From Glycomyces terrestris (GTDB lineage Bacteria; Actinomycetota; Actinomycetes; Mycobacteriales; Micromonosporaceae): a stretch of DNA of 64,000 bases. Below the pieces are notes generated by a model, which did no database searches, had not been told where the DNA came from, and saw only the letters and a list, made by a program, of their open reading frames with translations. Both the position numbers and the translations under genes were made by a program. The stretch covers positions 62,001 to 126,000 of the forward strand of contig NZ_RSEB01000001.1 of the NCBI RefSeq assembly GCF_003933745.1. The letters run 5' to 3'. This document shows positions 1 through 7,677 of the stretch, in pieces; position 1 is the first letter of the stretch; each line of letters starts with the position of its first letter.

Positions 1-1
1 G

Positions 2-412
2 CTCGAACTCGGCGCCGACCCGGCCGCGGCGCCGCCGCTGCCGGACCCGCCCCGCGTGCGGCGCGAACGGGCCCGGCTGTCCGTCCGCAAGGGATTGCAC
101 GGGGCCGTGGTCCTCGCCCTCGACGCCGCGGGCGCCGTGTCCTGGCGCGAGTCCTGGCCCGGGCCCGGGGCCGCCGTGATGGACGAGCGCCTCCGGGCGG
201 CCCTCCCTGATCTGGTCGACGCCGCCGTCGCCGATCCCCCGCGCACCGCGCCCCTGCGGGCGCTCCTCGAATCGATCCGACCACCCGCTGAAAGGCCGCA
301 CCATGGCACTGCTGCTGAAGACCAAGACCCGCGTCCTGATGGCGATGCGCAAGGACGCCAAGCACCGCGGCCTGTCGTTCGCGACGTACATGGAGGTCGT
401 GACCGCCCCTGA
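2..412 (+). CDS. hypothetical protein, C-terminal part (cut by window start)
   Basis: The reading frame is open from the first bases of the window, so the N-terminus lies upstream. I do not recognise the family. What is visible is about 136 residues, rich in Ala, Arg, Pro and Leu, with no membrane segment. Codons up to about position 290 show the G/C-rich third positions typical of real genes here. From 303 to the stop at 410-412 the third positions become ordinary, while the overlapping next gene has the strong bias. The true coding part therefore probably ends near 300 and the last ~37 residues are a read-on tail. The stop is seen directly; the function is unknown. Confidence 0.5.
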   Translation, partial: LELGADPAAAPPLPDPPRVRRERARLSVRKGLHGAVVLALDAAGAVSWRESWPGPGAAVMDERLRAALPDLVDAAVADPPRTAPLRALLESIRPPAERPHHGTAAEDQDPRPDGDAQGRQAPRPVVRDVHGGRDRP

Positions 413-1436
413 GATGATCGAACTCATCCGCGGGGTCGACCCGACCGCCAACCCGGCCGAGATCGTGCCCGGCCTGCCTGACATCCCCGCCGTCGACGTC
501 ACCCGGTTCGGCCTGCCGCCGATCGAGGCGCTGAGCACGGACCTGAGCCTGCCCGTCCCGGTGCTCGCCGCGGCCGTCGGCGCCGCCCGGGCCGGCGACT
601 GGCGGCCCGCCGCGGACCTGCTCGAACGCAGCTACGGCGACTGGGCGATGCGCGCCGCCGCCGTCCACGCCCTCGGCGAGGCCGCGGCCGACGACGCGCG
701 CTGGCTCGGCGCGTGGCGCGCCGCGGCCGGCGAGAACCGGCACCTGGCCGCCGTCGACGCCCACGGACTGCTCTGGCTCGCATGGAAGCTGCGCGGCAGC
801 GCCCAGCCGGACCAGACCGCCGCCGCTCAGCACGAGGCGTTCTATTCGACGCTCGAACGCTCCGAGGCCGCCGCGCACCACGCGAGCCGGCTCGCGCCGG
901 AGGACCCGACGCCGTGGTTCACGCTCGTGACGCTGGCGCGCGGCCGCGGCTACGACGCCGAGACGTTCGCGTCCGTCTGGCGCGAGCTCCAGGCCCGCGA
1001 CCCGCTGCACCGGGCCGGCCACGAGTTCGCCGCCATGTACCTGTCCCCGGAGGACGGACCGGGCTCGTACGATCCGCTGTTCGCGTTCGCCGAGCGCGCC
1101 GCCGCCGCGTCCCCCTCACTGGCGTTCCTGGTCCTCCAGGCGGCGGTCGACTACGAGGACCGCGACGAGGCGATCTGGCGCGACGCCCGGGTGCTGCACG
1201 CGCTCGAGACCGTCCTGCACCGGCTCTCGACCCCCGCCGGCGCGAGCGGCGTGTTCGCCAACGGCGACCGGCACTGGGCGGCGTACGCGCTCGTCAGCGC
1301 CGGCCGCGGCGCGGCCGCGATCCCGCTGTTCGCGCAGCTCGGCACCGACGTCTCGGCCCGCCCCTGGCAGGACTACAACGACGCGGCAATCGCGGTCTTC
1401 GACAGCTTCCGGCGGCGGGCCTGCGCGGCGGCGTGA
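303..1436 (+). CDS. hypothetical helical-repeat (TPR-like) protein
   Basis: This is a soluble protein of 377 residues with no signal peptide or membrane segment. Its middle and end are alpha-helical, with Ala/Leu-rich segments of about 35 residues (for example around residues 90-130, 180-215 and 225-290) that resemble degenerate tetratricopeptide repeats. I do not recognise a catalytic motif. The ATG at 303 is chosen because a GAAAGG ribosome site lies 7-8 nt upstream and strong third-codon bias begins exactly there. The start overlaps the tail of the preceding frame by 110 nt. The next gene is convergent. A scaffolding or regulatory role would be typical for such repeats, but this is inference. 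Confidence 0.6.
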   Translation: MALLLKTKTRVLMAMRKDAKHRGLSFATYMEVVTAPEMIELIRGVDPTANPAEIVPGLPDIPAVDVTRFGLPPIEALSTDLSLPVPVLAAAVGAARAGDWRPAADLLERSYGDWAMRAAAVHALGEAAADDARWLGAWRAAAGENRHLAAVDAHGLLWLAWKLRGSAQPDQTAAAQHEAFYSTLERSEAAAHHASRLAPEDPTPWFTLVTLARGRGYDAETFASVWRELQARDPLHRAGHEFAAMYLSPEDGPGSYDPLFAFAERAAAASPSLAFLVLQAAVDYEDRDEAIWRDARVLHALETVLHRLSTPAGASGVFANGDRHWAAYALVSAGRGAAAIPLFAQLGTDVSARPWQDYNDAAIAVFDSFRRRACAAA

Positions 1437-1461
1437 ACCGCCCCCGCCTCCCGGCCCGCTG

Positions 1462-2391
1462 TCACGAAGCGGCCCAACCTGACGCGAGGAAGTCCAGGGA
1501 GCGGCCGACCTCCGGCACGCTCGCGGGGTGGTTGAGGTGGCCGTGGGTCATGCCGGCGGCCACATAGGACTCGACCGCGACGCCGGCCTCCGCCAGCTGG
1601 CGCTCGAACAGCTCCGCCGAGGGCCGCAGGTCATCGTACTCGGAGACGACGATCCGCGCGGGAGGCAGGCCGTCGAGGCGGCCCGCCCCCGGCAGGGCGT
1701 CCGGCGGGAGGTCGCTGGTGCGCCCGACGTAGTTCCGGACGGCCCACTCGAGGCCGAGCGGGTCGAACCGCCACGGGACGGCGGTCATCTCCGCGCTCAG
1801 GGACGGCGTCAGGGCCGGGACGGGGAAGTGCATCCACGGATAGGCGAGCAGGAGCGCCTCGGGCAGGCGCTCCCCCTCGTCGCGCAGCCGCATCGCGGCC
1901 GCGGCCGCCAGCGCGCCCTCGGCGCTGGCGCCGCCGATCGCGCGCGGGAGGCCGCGGTGGGGCTCCCGGTCGCTCCACCAGTTCCAGGCCGCGTGGACGT
2001 CGTCGATCGGCACGGGGTGCCGGACGCCGTCCCGGGCGAGGCGGTAGTCGACCGAGACGACCGCGACCCGCGCCCGGCGCGCGAGTTCCATGCTCACCAT
2101 GTGGCCTTCGAGCATGTCGAGGTCGCCGGAGAGGAAGCCGCCGCCGTGGGCCCACAGGAGGGACCCGGCGAGGGGTCCCTCGGGGGTGTAGGTTCGCAGT
2201 CCGATCGGGCCGTGCGGCCCGTCGATCGCGGTGTCCTCCACGGCGACTCCGGTGGCGTCCACGGGGCGGGCGCTCGCGGTGTACCGGTCGATGAACGGGC
2301 CGATCATCTCGCCGCGCTCGGTCTCGGGGACGGCCGCGGTCGCCCGCTCCCATGCCGCGTGCATCTCGGTGAAGTATTCGTCGACCGGCAC
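1462..2391 (-). CDS. alpha/beta hydrolase of the hormone-sensitive lipase (HSL/GDXG) family
   Basis: This 309-residue serine hydrolase probably cleaves carboxylic esters in the cytoplasm. The oxyanion-hole motif HGGG is at residues 82-85. The nucleophile Ser156 sits in GGASAEG, a variant of the usual GDSAG elbow. The acid is Asp253 or Asp254 in SEYDD, and His283 in GMTH completes the triad. The start is GTG at 2391, supported by a GAGGAGG ribosome site 6 nt upstream. The Ala replacing the usual Asp in the nucleophile elbow is a small oddity. No partner gene is evident; the neighbouring reductase on the same strand is separated by about 100 nt. The natural substrate cannot be read from sequence. 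Confidence 0.85.
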   Translation of the reverse strand: MPVDEYFTEMHAAWERATAAVPETERGEMIGPFIDRYTASARPVDATGVAVEDTAIDGPHGPIGLRTYTPEGPLAGSLLWAHGGGFLSGDLDMLEGHMVSMELARRARVAVVSVDYRLARDGVRHPVPIDDVHAAWNWWSDREPHRGLPRAIGGASAEGALAAAAAMRLRDEGERLPEALLLAYPWMHFPVPALTPSLSAEMTAVPWRFDPLGLEWAVRNYVGRTSDLPPDALPGAGRLDGLPPARIVVSEYDDLRPSAELFERQLAEAGVAVESYVAAGMTHGHLNHPASVPEVGRSLDFLASGWAAS

Positions 2392-2494
2392 GGCCGCCTC
2401 CTCGTCTGTCAGGTTCGAAGCGATTCTGCCTCATGCTTTACCGGGTTCTGGCATCGGCGGCGCCGGACCCGCGGGTCCGGCGCCGGCCGCTCGG

Positions 2495-3058
2495 TCAGGC
2501 CTCGGCCGGGGCGTCCGGTCCGGCGGCGCGGGTCCGGTAGGTGAGCACGACGACACCGCTGCCGCGCGCGTGGCTGCTCTGGAGTTCCAGCGGCGTCCTC
2601 GGGTTCTCGGTGAACGAGCCGAGCGGCGCGCCGACCAGGAGCGGGTGCACGGCGAGCCGGAGCACGTCCAGCAGGCCGTGCTCGAGCAGGGTGTGGCTCA
2701 GCCGGCCGTGGCCGAACAGCACGAGGTCCTTCCCGCCCTCCTCCTTGAGCCGGGTGACCTCCTTGACGACGTCGCCGCGGACGATGACCGAGTTGTTCCA
2801 GTCGGCCTGGTCGAGCGTGGAGGAGAACACGTACTTGCGGATGCCGTTGACGGCGTCGGCGAACGGGCCGGTCTGGCCGGGCCAGCGCCAGGAGAGGTCG
2901 TCGTAGGTGCCGCGGCCGAGGAGCATCGCGTCGGCGCCGCCGAGCAGCGCGGCCGCCTCCTCGGTGAACTCCTCGTCGAAGTAGGGCAGGGCCCACGAGC
3001 CGGGGTCGTTGACGACGCCGTCGGCGGAGATGAGCGTGGACTCGATGATGGTGCGCAT
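2495..3058 (-). CDS. dihydrofolate reductase family protein (RibD C-terminal-like)
   Basis: This 187-residue NADPH-dependent reductase-like protein belongs to the RibD C-terminal/DHFR-like fold group. The N-terminus has the usual SADGVV segment after a first beta strand. The central GRGTYDDL and the late block KDLVLFGHGRLSHTLLEHGL (about residues 109-128) are typical, followed by the VHPLLVG strand. The ATG at 3058 has a GAAAGG site 6 nt upstream. It is divergently arranged with an ECF sigma factor starting 224 bp away, an arrangement often seen in actinomycetes, which suggests shared control. The substrate is unknown; many members are annotated simply as DHFR family. It is not a housekeeping FolA. 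Confidence 0.85.
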   Translation of the reverse strand: MRTIIESTLISADGVVNDPGSWALPYFDEEFTEEAAALLGGADAMLLGRGTYDDLSWRWPGQTGPFADAVNGIRKYVFSSTLDQADWNNSVIVRGDVVKEVTRLKEEGGKDLVLFGHGRLSHTLLEHGLLDVLRLAVHPLLVGAPLGSFTENPRTPLELQSSHARGSGVVVLTYRTRAAGPDAPAEA

Positions 3059-3281
3059 GCGCTGCCTTTCTCTGGTGGTGTCCTGCCGCGTCGGTGCGGC
3101 ACTGGTATGGACCGGGGCCGGGCGGGAAAGGAATCGCGGGCGGCGCGGAATCTCGCCGCCGCGCGATGCTTTTCGGCCGTGCGGGCGGTCTACATGTCAG
3201 GACCCGTGTCCCGCGCCCGCAGCGCGGGCGGGCGCGGGGTGTCGGACGATGGGGAGGACGATGAGGAGGACGACGTCGAGC

Positions 3282-4253
3282 ATGACGGTGCCCGTGGCGG
3301 ACGAGTTCAGCGACCGGGCCGAGCCGTTCCGGGCGGAGCTGCTCGCCCACTGCTACCGGATGACCGGTTCGGTGCAGGACGCGGAGGACCTGGTGCAGGA
3401 GACGTACCTGCGGGCGTGGCGGGCGTACGGCCGATTCGAGCACCGCTCGTCGGTGCGCACCTGGCTCTACCGGATCGCGACGAACGCGTGCCTGACCGCG
3501 CTGGAGCACCGCCGCCGCCGCGTGCTCCCGTCGGGGTTCGGTCCGTCGAGCGCGGACCCCTTGGGGGCGTTCGCGACCGCTGACCCGGGCGGGCGGTGGG
3601 TCGAGCCGCTGCCGGAGGCGGTGCTCGGGGAGGCGGGCGACCCGGCCGCGATCATGGTCGAGCGGGAGAGCGTCCGCCTGGCCCTGGTCGCGAGCCTTCA
3701 GCTCCTGTCGCCGCGGCAGCGGGCGGTGCTGATCCTGCGCGACGTGCTCGCCTGGCCGGCCGCGCAGGTCGCCGAGGCCCTGGAGATGAACGTCGGCGCG
3801 GTGAAGAGCCTGCTCCAGCGCGCCCGCCGGCGGCTGGAGGAGGCGGGCCCGGAGCCGGGCGACGTCCTCGAACCGAGCCATCCGCAGGCCCGGCGCCTGG
3901 TCCGGGAGTACATGGACGCCTTCGAGCGGGCCGATCCGGCGGCGTTCGAGCGCCTCCTGCGCGAGGACGCCGTGCTGGAGACGACCGGGCCCGCGAGGTG
4001 GTTCGAGGGGCGGCGCGCCTGCGTGCCCTATCTCGGCCGGGTCGCGGCGGGGCCGGGCGAGTGGCGCATCCTCGCCACCGCGGCGAACGGTCAGCCCGCC
4101 CTGGCCTCCTACCGCCGCGACGGCGACCGGGGCTATCGCGGGCTCGGCATCGGCGTGCTGACCGTGACCGCCACCGGGATCTCCCGGGTCAGCGTCTTCG
4201 CGGACCCGGCGCTGCTGGCGCGCTGCGGCCTGCCGCTCGCGCTGCCCGCGTGA
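3282..4253 (+). CDS. ECF sigma factor with C-terminal SnoaL-like domain (SigG/SigX5 type)
   Basis: This RNA polymerase sigma-70 subunit of 323 residues directs transcription from alternative promoters. Region 2 spans about residues 15-80 and includes the DAEDLVQET and WLYRIATNACL motifs. Region 4 spans about 143-192 and contains the SPRQRAVLILRDV helix and the GAVKSLLQRARRRL recognition helix. The last ~120 residues form an NTF2/SnoaL-like domain, which in this ECF group modulates activity in place of a separate anti-sigma factor. The frame is open further upstream, but ATG 3282 is chosen because AGGAGGA lies about 11 nt before it and region 2 begins soon after. Its target may include the divergent reductase. 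No anti-sigma gene is adjacent. Confidence 0.88.
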   Translation: MTVPVADEFSDRAEPFRAELLAHCYRMTGSVQDAEDLVQETYLRAWRAYGRFEHRSSVRTWLYRIATNACLTALEHRRRRVLPSGFGPSSADPLGAFATADPGGRWVEPLPEAVLGEAGDPAAIMVERESVRLALVASLQLLSPRQRAVLILRDVLAWPAAQVAEALEMNVGAVKSLLQRARRRLEEAGPEPGDVLEPSHPQARRLVREYMDAFERADPAAFERLLREDAVLETTGPARWFEGRRACVPYLGRVAAGPGEWRILATAANGQPALASYRRDGDRGYRGLGIGVLTVTATGISRVSVFADPALLARCGLPLALPA

Positions 4254-4262
4254 GGGTCCCGG

Positions 4263-5027
4263 TCAGTCCGCGTCGAGCGGGTGGTCGACCCAGACGTTCG
4301 GTTCGACGTAGCAGCCCAGGTCGAGGTCGCGGTTGACCAGCAGCGGCGCGAGCCCGCCGGGGACGGCGACGAGGCCGTCGCGGTCGAGCGGCAGGCCCGT
4401 CCAGGCGCGCCACCGCTCCAGGCCGGCGGTGATCGTCGTCGACCGGTAGGCGACGCCGCGCAGCCGGCCCCCGGCTCGGACGTGCGTCCGCAGCCACGGG
4501 TCTTGGGGCAGGCCGTCGTCGCGGCGGCGGGCGGCGTACTCGTCCATTGCCGCCCAGGGCTCGTTCGCCTTGAGCGGCGGGCGCAGGGGGGCGATGAGCC
4601 GGCGGAAGCCGCGCTCGCGGGCCAGGGCGCGCATGCCCGCCAGCACGAGGCGGGAGACGCCCTGCCGCGCCGCGCGCGGGTGCACGACGATCTCCAGGGC
4701 GCACAGCGTGTCGGGGGTGCGCTCCTCCAGGAGGTCGTCGATCGACCAGAGGACGGCCTGCTCCCATCCGCCGTCGGGGAACGGGTCGCGCCCTTCGACG
4801 CCGGCGTCGAGGGGGACCGTCAGGCCCCGGGCGAGGACCGCTCCCCCGTCGTCGACGACCGCGACGCTGAGGTCGCTCCAGTGGCGCAGGATGCGCGTGC
4901 GGGTGACGACCTGGCCGGTCAGGTGCCCGGCCATGAACGCGCCGGCGTCCTCGGGGTACGGGACGGCCATCGCGGCCTCGGCGATGGCGGCTGAGGTGTG
5001 CAGGGGGACGGCTTTCACGCGGGTCAT
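4263..5027 (-). CDS. GNAT-family N-acetyltransferase
   Basis: This 254-residue protein is a probable acetyl-CoA dependent N-acyltransferase. The acetyl-CoA loop region is the segment CALEIVVHPRAARQGVSRLV (about residues 109-128), a degenerate R/Q-x-x-G-x-S motif after beta strand 4. The C-terminal CYVEPNVWVDHPL is a hallmark of an actinobacterial GNAT subgroup with an extended C-terminus. The gene is convergent with the ECF sigma factor, only 9 bp between the stops. The ATG at 5027 lacks an evident ribosome site, so translation may be leaderless or weak. The acceptor is unknown. Confidence 0.8.
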   Translation of the reverse strand: MTRVKAVPLHTSAAIAEAAMAVPYPEDAGAFMAGHLTGQVVTRTRILRHWSDLSVAVVDDGGAVLARGLTVPLDAGVEGRDPFPDGGWEQAVLWSIDDLLEERTPDTLCALEIVVHPRAARQGVSRLVLAGMRALARERGFRRLIAPLRPPLKANEPWAAMDEYAARRRDDGLPQDPWLRTHVRAGGRLRGVAYRSTTITAGLERWRAWTGLPLDRDGLVAVPGGLAPLLVNRDLDLGCYVEPNVWVDHPLDAD

Positions 5028-5195
5028 TCAAACACGTGCGCCGCGGGCCGGTCGCGGCCGCGGCGGATCGGGGTGGGAGGAGCGTGGCGGGGTGCGGGGA
5101 GCGCGGCGGGGCGCGGGTGCGCGGCCGGGTGCGCTCGGCGTGGAGGCGGTGGTCACGTCGGCGGCCATGGCGCGGCCGCGGCCCCTCGCGTACCG

Positions 5196-5224
5196 TTGAG
5201 CCCACCCAGAAACTCCAGTAGAAC
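5196..5224 (+). promoter_or_regulatory. candidate housekeeping promoter upstream of the truncated sigma factor
   Basis: TTGAGC at 5196-5201 and TAGAAC at 5219-5224 are separated by 17 bp, close to the vegetative -35/-10 pattern. The gap 5028-5396 holds no other convincing gene. Transcription would begin near 5231 and give a leader of about 165 nt before ATG 5397. This is pattern matching only. Confidence 0.45.
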
Positions 5225-5396
5225 AGCACGTCAGGGGATTCCCAGGCGCAAGGGAACCGGTGCCCGATCCGGTTCACCGTCACGGCTCTCCTTCTCGCGT
5301 CGCATGTCCGACCGTCCTGCCGCCGAGCGCGGCGGCGGGGTCGAGCTGCGGCGCAGAGGGAGGCGGGCCGCTGGCGGCGCGGACGAGGACCCTGTG

Positions 5397-5924
5397 ATGC
5401 CCGAGCACGGCGACCGGCGCCCCGAGCGCGATCCCGACGAGTTCGAGCGTCTGCGTCCGCTGCTCCGCGAGCTCGCGCAGCGCGATGCCGACGACCCTGA
5501 GCGGCGGCGCTGCTTCGACCGCCTCGTCACCGGCCACCTGCCGCTGGTCGAGCACGCCGTCCGGCGGTACGCGGGCGAGGGGGCCAGCCCCCGGGACCTG
5601 CTGGAGGTGGGCGTCATCGCCCTCGTCTCCGCGATCGAGCGGTTCGATCCCGACACCGGGGGCGACTTCCTGCTCTTCGCGATCCCCCTCGTCGTCGGGG
5701 AGATGCGGCGCTGCGTTCGCGACACCGCGTGGCCCGAGCGCACCCCGCCGCCGCTGCCGAGCCCTCGGGACGGCGGCGGCGGCGAGCCGGCGCCGCGCCC
5801 GACGTTCGCGGCGGCGCTCGCGGCGCGGCTGGGGGTCGACCGGACGCAGGTGGCCGAGCTGGTCGCCGCCTGGGAGGCGGCCCAGGACTCCTCGCCCGCG
5901 CCAGAGGCCGATCCGCGCACGTGA
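5397..5924 (+). CDS. SigB/SigF-like sigma factor lacking region 4
   Basis: This 175-residue protein resembles the SigB/SigF sigma subgroup in its first two-thirds. Region 1.2/2 runs from about residue 20 to 115, with LVTGHLPLVEHAVRRYA, the RDLLEVGVIALVSAIERFDPDTGGDFLLFAIPLVVGEM core and the subgroup signature RDTAWPER. After a Pro/Gly-rich linker, the segment AAALAARLGVDRTQVAELVAAWE looks like the region 3 helix-turn-helix, and the protein then stops. Region 4, which reads the -35 element, is absent; the usual length is about 250 residues. ATG 5397 is chosen because GAGGAC lies 7 nt upstream; ATG 5304 is in frame but has no ribosome site. It is convergent with a general stress protein gene. 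It may be a regulator or decoy; function uncertain. Confidence 0.75.
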   Translation: MPEHGDRRPERDPDEFERLRPLLRELAQRDADDPERRRCFDRLVTGHLPLVEHAVRRYAGEGASPRDLLEVGVIALVSAIERFDPDTGGDFLLFAIPLVVGEMRRCVRDTAWPERTPPPLPSPRDGGGGEPAPRPTFAAALAARLGVDRTQVAELVAAWEAAQDSSPAPEADPRT

Positions 5925-5956
5925 CGCGACCGGCGCGAGCGCGGCCGGACGCGGCG

Positions 5957-5990
5957 CAGCGCCGGCCGGGGACGGCCCCGGCCGGCGCTG
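5957..5990. terminator. perfect 15-bp hairpin between convergent genes
   Basis: The arms CAGCGCCGGCCGGGG and CCCCGGCCGGCGCTG are perfectly complementary around a 4-nt loop. A short T-containing tail follows on the plus strand. It lies between the convergent sigma-like gene and the stress protein gene and can serve both. Confidence 0.7.
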
Positions 5991-6030
5991 CCACCGGTCT
6001 TTCGTGCGTCGTCGGCGCCGCTCGATGCCG

Positions 6031-6681
6031 CTAGGCCCGGCGGCGCTCCTCGCTCGGTCGTGCCGTGCGTTCGTCCTCGACGCGTTCGTAGTCGGGGCGG
6101 TCCTCGTTCAGGAGCTCCCGGTCGACGTCCGTCTCGTTGCGGTCGGCGGCGGGGACGCGCGGCTCGGCGGTGAGGGCCGGGCCGCGGCCGGGGCCGCCGT
6201 CCGCGTCGAGCAGGCGCCCGGCCTCGGTGGCGTGGGCGGCGTCGACGAGCAGGTCGTAGCTGTCGGCGCGGAGCTCGCCCACCGACGAGAAGTCGCGGCG
6301 GCCGCCGGTGAGCGCGTGGGCGACCAGCCCGACGATCGCGCCCGCGATCGCGCCGAGGAGCGCGCCGTAGAGGGCGAGCAGCAGCCCGGCGATGAGCGGG
6401 TCGACCCAGTTGAACAGGCCGAACAGCCAGCCCAGCACCGCGCCCAGCAGCGCACCGGAGACCGCGCCCTGCCCGGCCGCCCCGGCCATCGTCATGCGGC
6501 CGGTGACCCGTTCGACGGTGGTGAGGCCGCGGCCCACGATCGCCGTGCGCTCCACCGGGAACCCGGAGTCGGAAAGGTGGTCGACCGCTCGCTCGGCCCC
6601 GGCGTAGTCGGCGTAGGTGCCGACCAGGACCTGGCCGGCGCCGGCGAATCCCTCGGCGCTTCCCTCGTGATGTCGACTCAT
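6031..6681 (-). CDS. general stress protein (YflT/GSP17M-like) with glycine-zipper membrane hairpin
   Basis: This 216-residue protein begins with a GSP17M/YflT-like domain (about residues 15-60; QVLVGTYADYAGAERAVDHLSDSGFP). Two Gly/Ala-rich hydrophobic segments follow (about 67-125), forming a glycine-zipper membrane hairpin as in DUF1269-type stress proteins. The C-terminal ~80 residues are charged and probably disordered. The domain family is linked to SigB-type general stress responses. Here a GTTT-N15-GGGGAA promoter-like pair lies at 6749-6725, which suits SigB/F control. ATG 6681 has AAGGATGG about 8 nt upstream. The biochemical role of this family is not known. Confidence 0.82.
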   Translation of the reverse strand: MSRHHEGSAEGFAGAGQVLVGTYADYAGAERAVDHLSDSGFPVERTAIVGRGLTTVERVTGRMTMAGAAGQGAVSGALLGAVLGWLFGLFNWVDPLIAGLLLALYGALLGAIAGAIVGLVAHALTGGRRDFSSVGELRADSYDLLVDAAHATEAGRLLDADGGPGRGPALTAEPRVPAADRNETDVDRELLNEDRPDYERVEDERTARPSEERRRA

Positions 6682-6724
6682 TGCGCACCATCCTTCGTCG
6701 CTTGTGGTCGCTGTACCACCGGGC

Positions 6725-6749
6725 TTCCCCGCCGTCGGAACCGGGAAAC
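6725..6749 (-). promoter_or_regulatory. SigB/SigF-type promoter candidate for the stress protein
   Basis: On the minus strand GTTT (6749-6746) and GGGGAA (6730-6725) are spaced by 15 nt. This resembles the actinobacterial SigB/F pattern of GTTT-like -35 and GGGTA-like -10 elements. The predicted transcript start lies near 6718, giving a leader of about 37 nt to ATG 6681. The downstream gene is a general stress protein, which fits. Confidence 0.5.
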
Positions 6750-6780
6750 CCTCACGGCGCCGCCTGCGGACCCGGGCGGT

Positions 6781-7443
6781 TCAGCCGACCCAGAGGAGCA
6801 GGACGGCGAGGCTCGCGGCGGCGCCGGCGAAGCAGGCCGCGGCGAGGGCCGGGCTCGGCGGGGCGGTGCCGGCGTGGCCGCTCAGCATCGACTGGAGCTG
6901 TTCGCGCAGTTCGGTGTTGAAGGCCAGTCCGGCGGCGAGGATCAGGGCCGAGGGCAGCGCGTAGAGCAACGTGTAGCCGGCGAGGACGGCGATCGCGGCG
7001 GGGGCCGGGACGTCGGCGTCGATGAGCCGCTCGACGGCGAGGACGAGCGGGAAGGCGTTGGGCAGGTCGCCGATCGTGGCGAGCACGCCGAACGGGAGGG
7101 CGCTCCAGGCGTTCACCCACGCGGGCAGCGTGCGGCCCCGGCGTTCCCGCGGCCGGAGCCGGCGCACGCCCATGACGACCAGGACGAGTGCCAAGGCGGC
7201 GAACAGGAGGCGGCGCAGCCACAGCGTGAACCCGTCCAGGACGGTGTCGGCGAACGACAGGCCGAAGTAGAGCATGAGCGCGAAGGCCAGGAACGAGGCC
7301 GCCGCCCCGAGCATGAACGCCCAGCCGGTCGGCGCGGGGCGCTTGGCGCCGAGCAGGATCACGATGACGATCCAGATCGTGGCGGCGTTGACCGAGTCGA
7401 GCAGCGCCAGGCCCGTCAGCGCCCACAGCAGTCCGCCGGTCAC
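6781..7443 (-). CDS. polytopic membrane protein, six predicted TM helices (GAP/LysE-like)
   Basis: This protein of about 220 residues has six hydrophobic segments: 3-28, 37-60, 72-92, 112-135, 142-172 and 197-220. The first contains LDSVNAATIW, reminiscent of the D-x-N/D-P motif in TM1 of the GAP/LysE/Sap-type exporter superfamily, and TM4 contains GDLPNAFP. This hints at an export role for a small molecule or lipid, but the assignment is tentative. The start is taken at GTG 7443, where hydrophobic coding begins; the open frame continues upstream without an in-frame ATG and no strong ribosome site is visible. The gene is divergent from a sigma factor. Confidence 0.65.
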   Translation of the reverse strand: MTGGLLWALTGLALLDSVNAATIWIVIVILLGAKRPAPTGWAFMLGAAASFLAFALMLYFGLSFADTVLDGFTLWLRRLLFAALALVLVVMGVRRLRPRERRGRTLPAWVNAWSALPFGVLATIGDLPNAFPLVLAVERLIDADVPAPAAIAVLAGYTLLYALPSALILAAGLAFNTELREQLQSMLSGHAGTAPPSPALAAACFAGAAASLAVLLLWVG

Positions 7444-7632
7444 CGGGGACCCCGTTCCCCGGCGCGCCTTCGCAGGCCCATGCGCGATCCTCCCCGGTCG
7501 TCGCGGCACCCGCGTGCCGCGGGCGGCCCGCGCCGCCCCGACCGCACAGTACCCGGCCCGGGGTTCCGCGCAGGCGGCCGCCGATCGGTTCGCGCCGGCG
7601 CATGGTGCCTGGTGACGGCGCACACGAATCGG

Positions 7633-7638
7633 TATAGT
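7633..7638 (+). promoter_or_regulatory. -10 element upstream of sigma factor gene
   Basis: TATAGT at 7633-7638 is a good vegetative -10 hexamer in an otherwise GC-rich stretch. A weak -35 candidate (GGTGAC, 7611-7616) lies 16 bp upstream. A start near 7645 would give a leader of about 33 nt before ATG 7678. Confidence 0.5.
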
Positions 7639-7677
7639 CTGGACACAGTGACCGCGCGATGCGACGAGGCGATGCCC

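Noticed and set aside
5485-7677. Open frame leading into the sigma factor at 7678, suggesting a much longer protein
   Set aside because: It crosses two minus-strand genes with good motifs and lacks bias; the sigma domain has its own -10, ribosome site and ATG.
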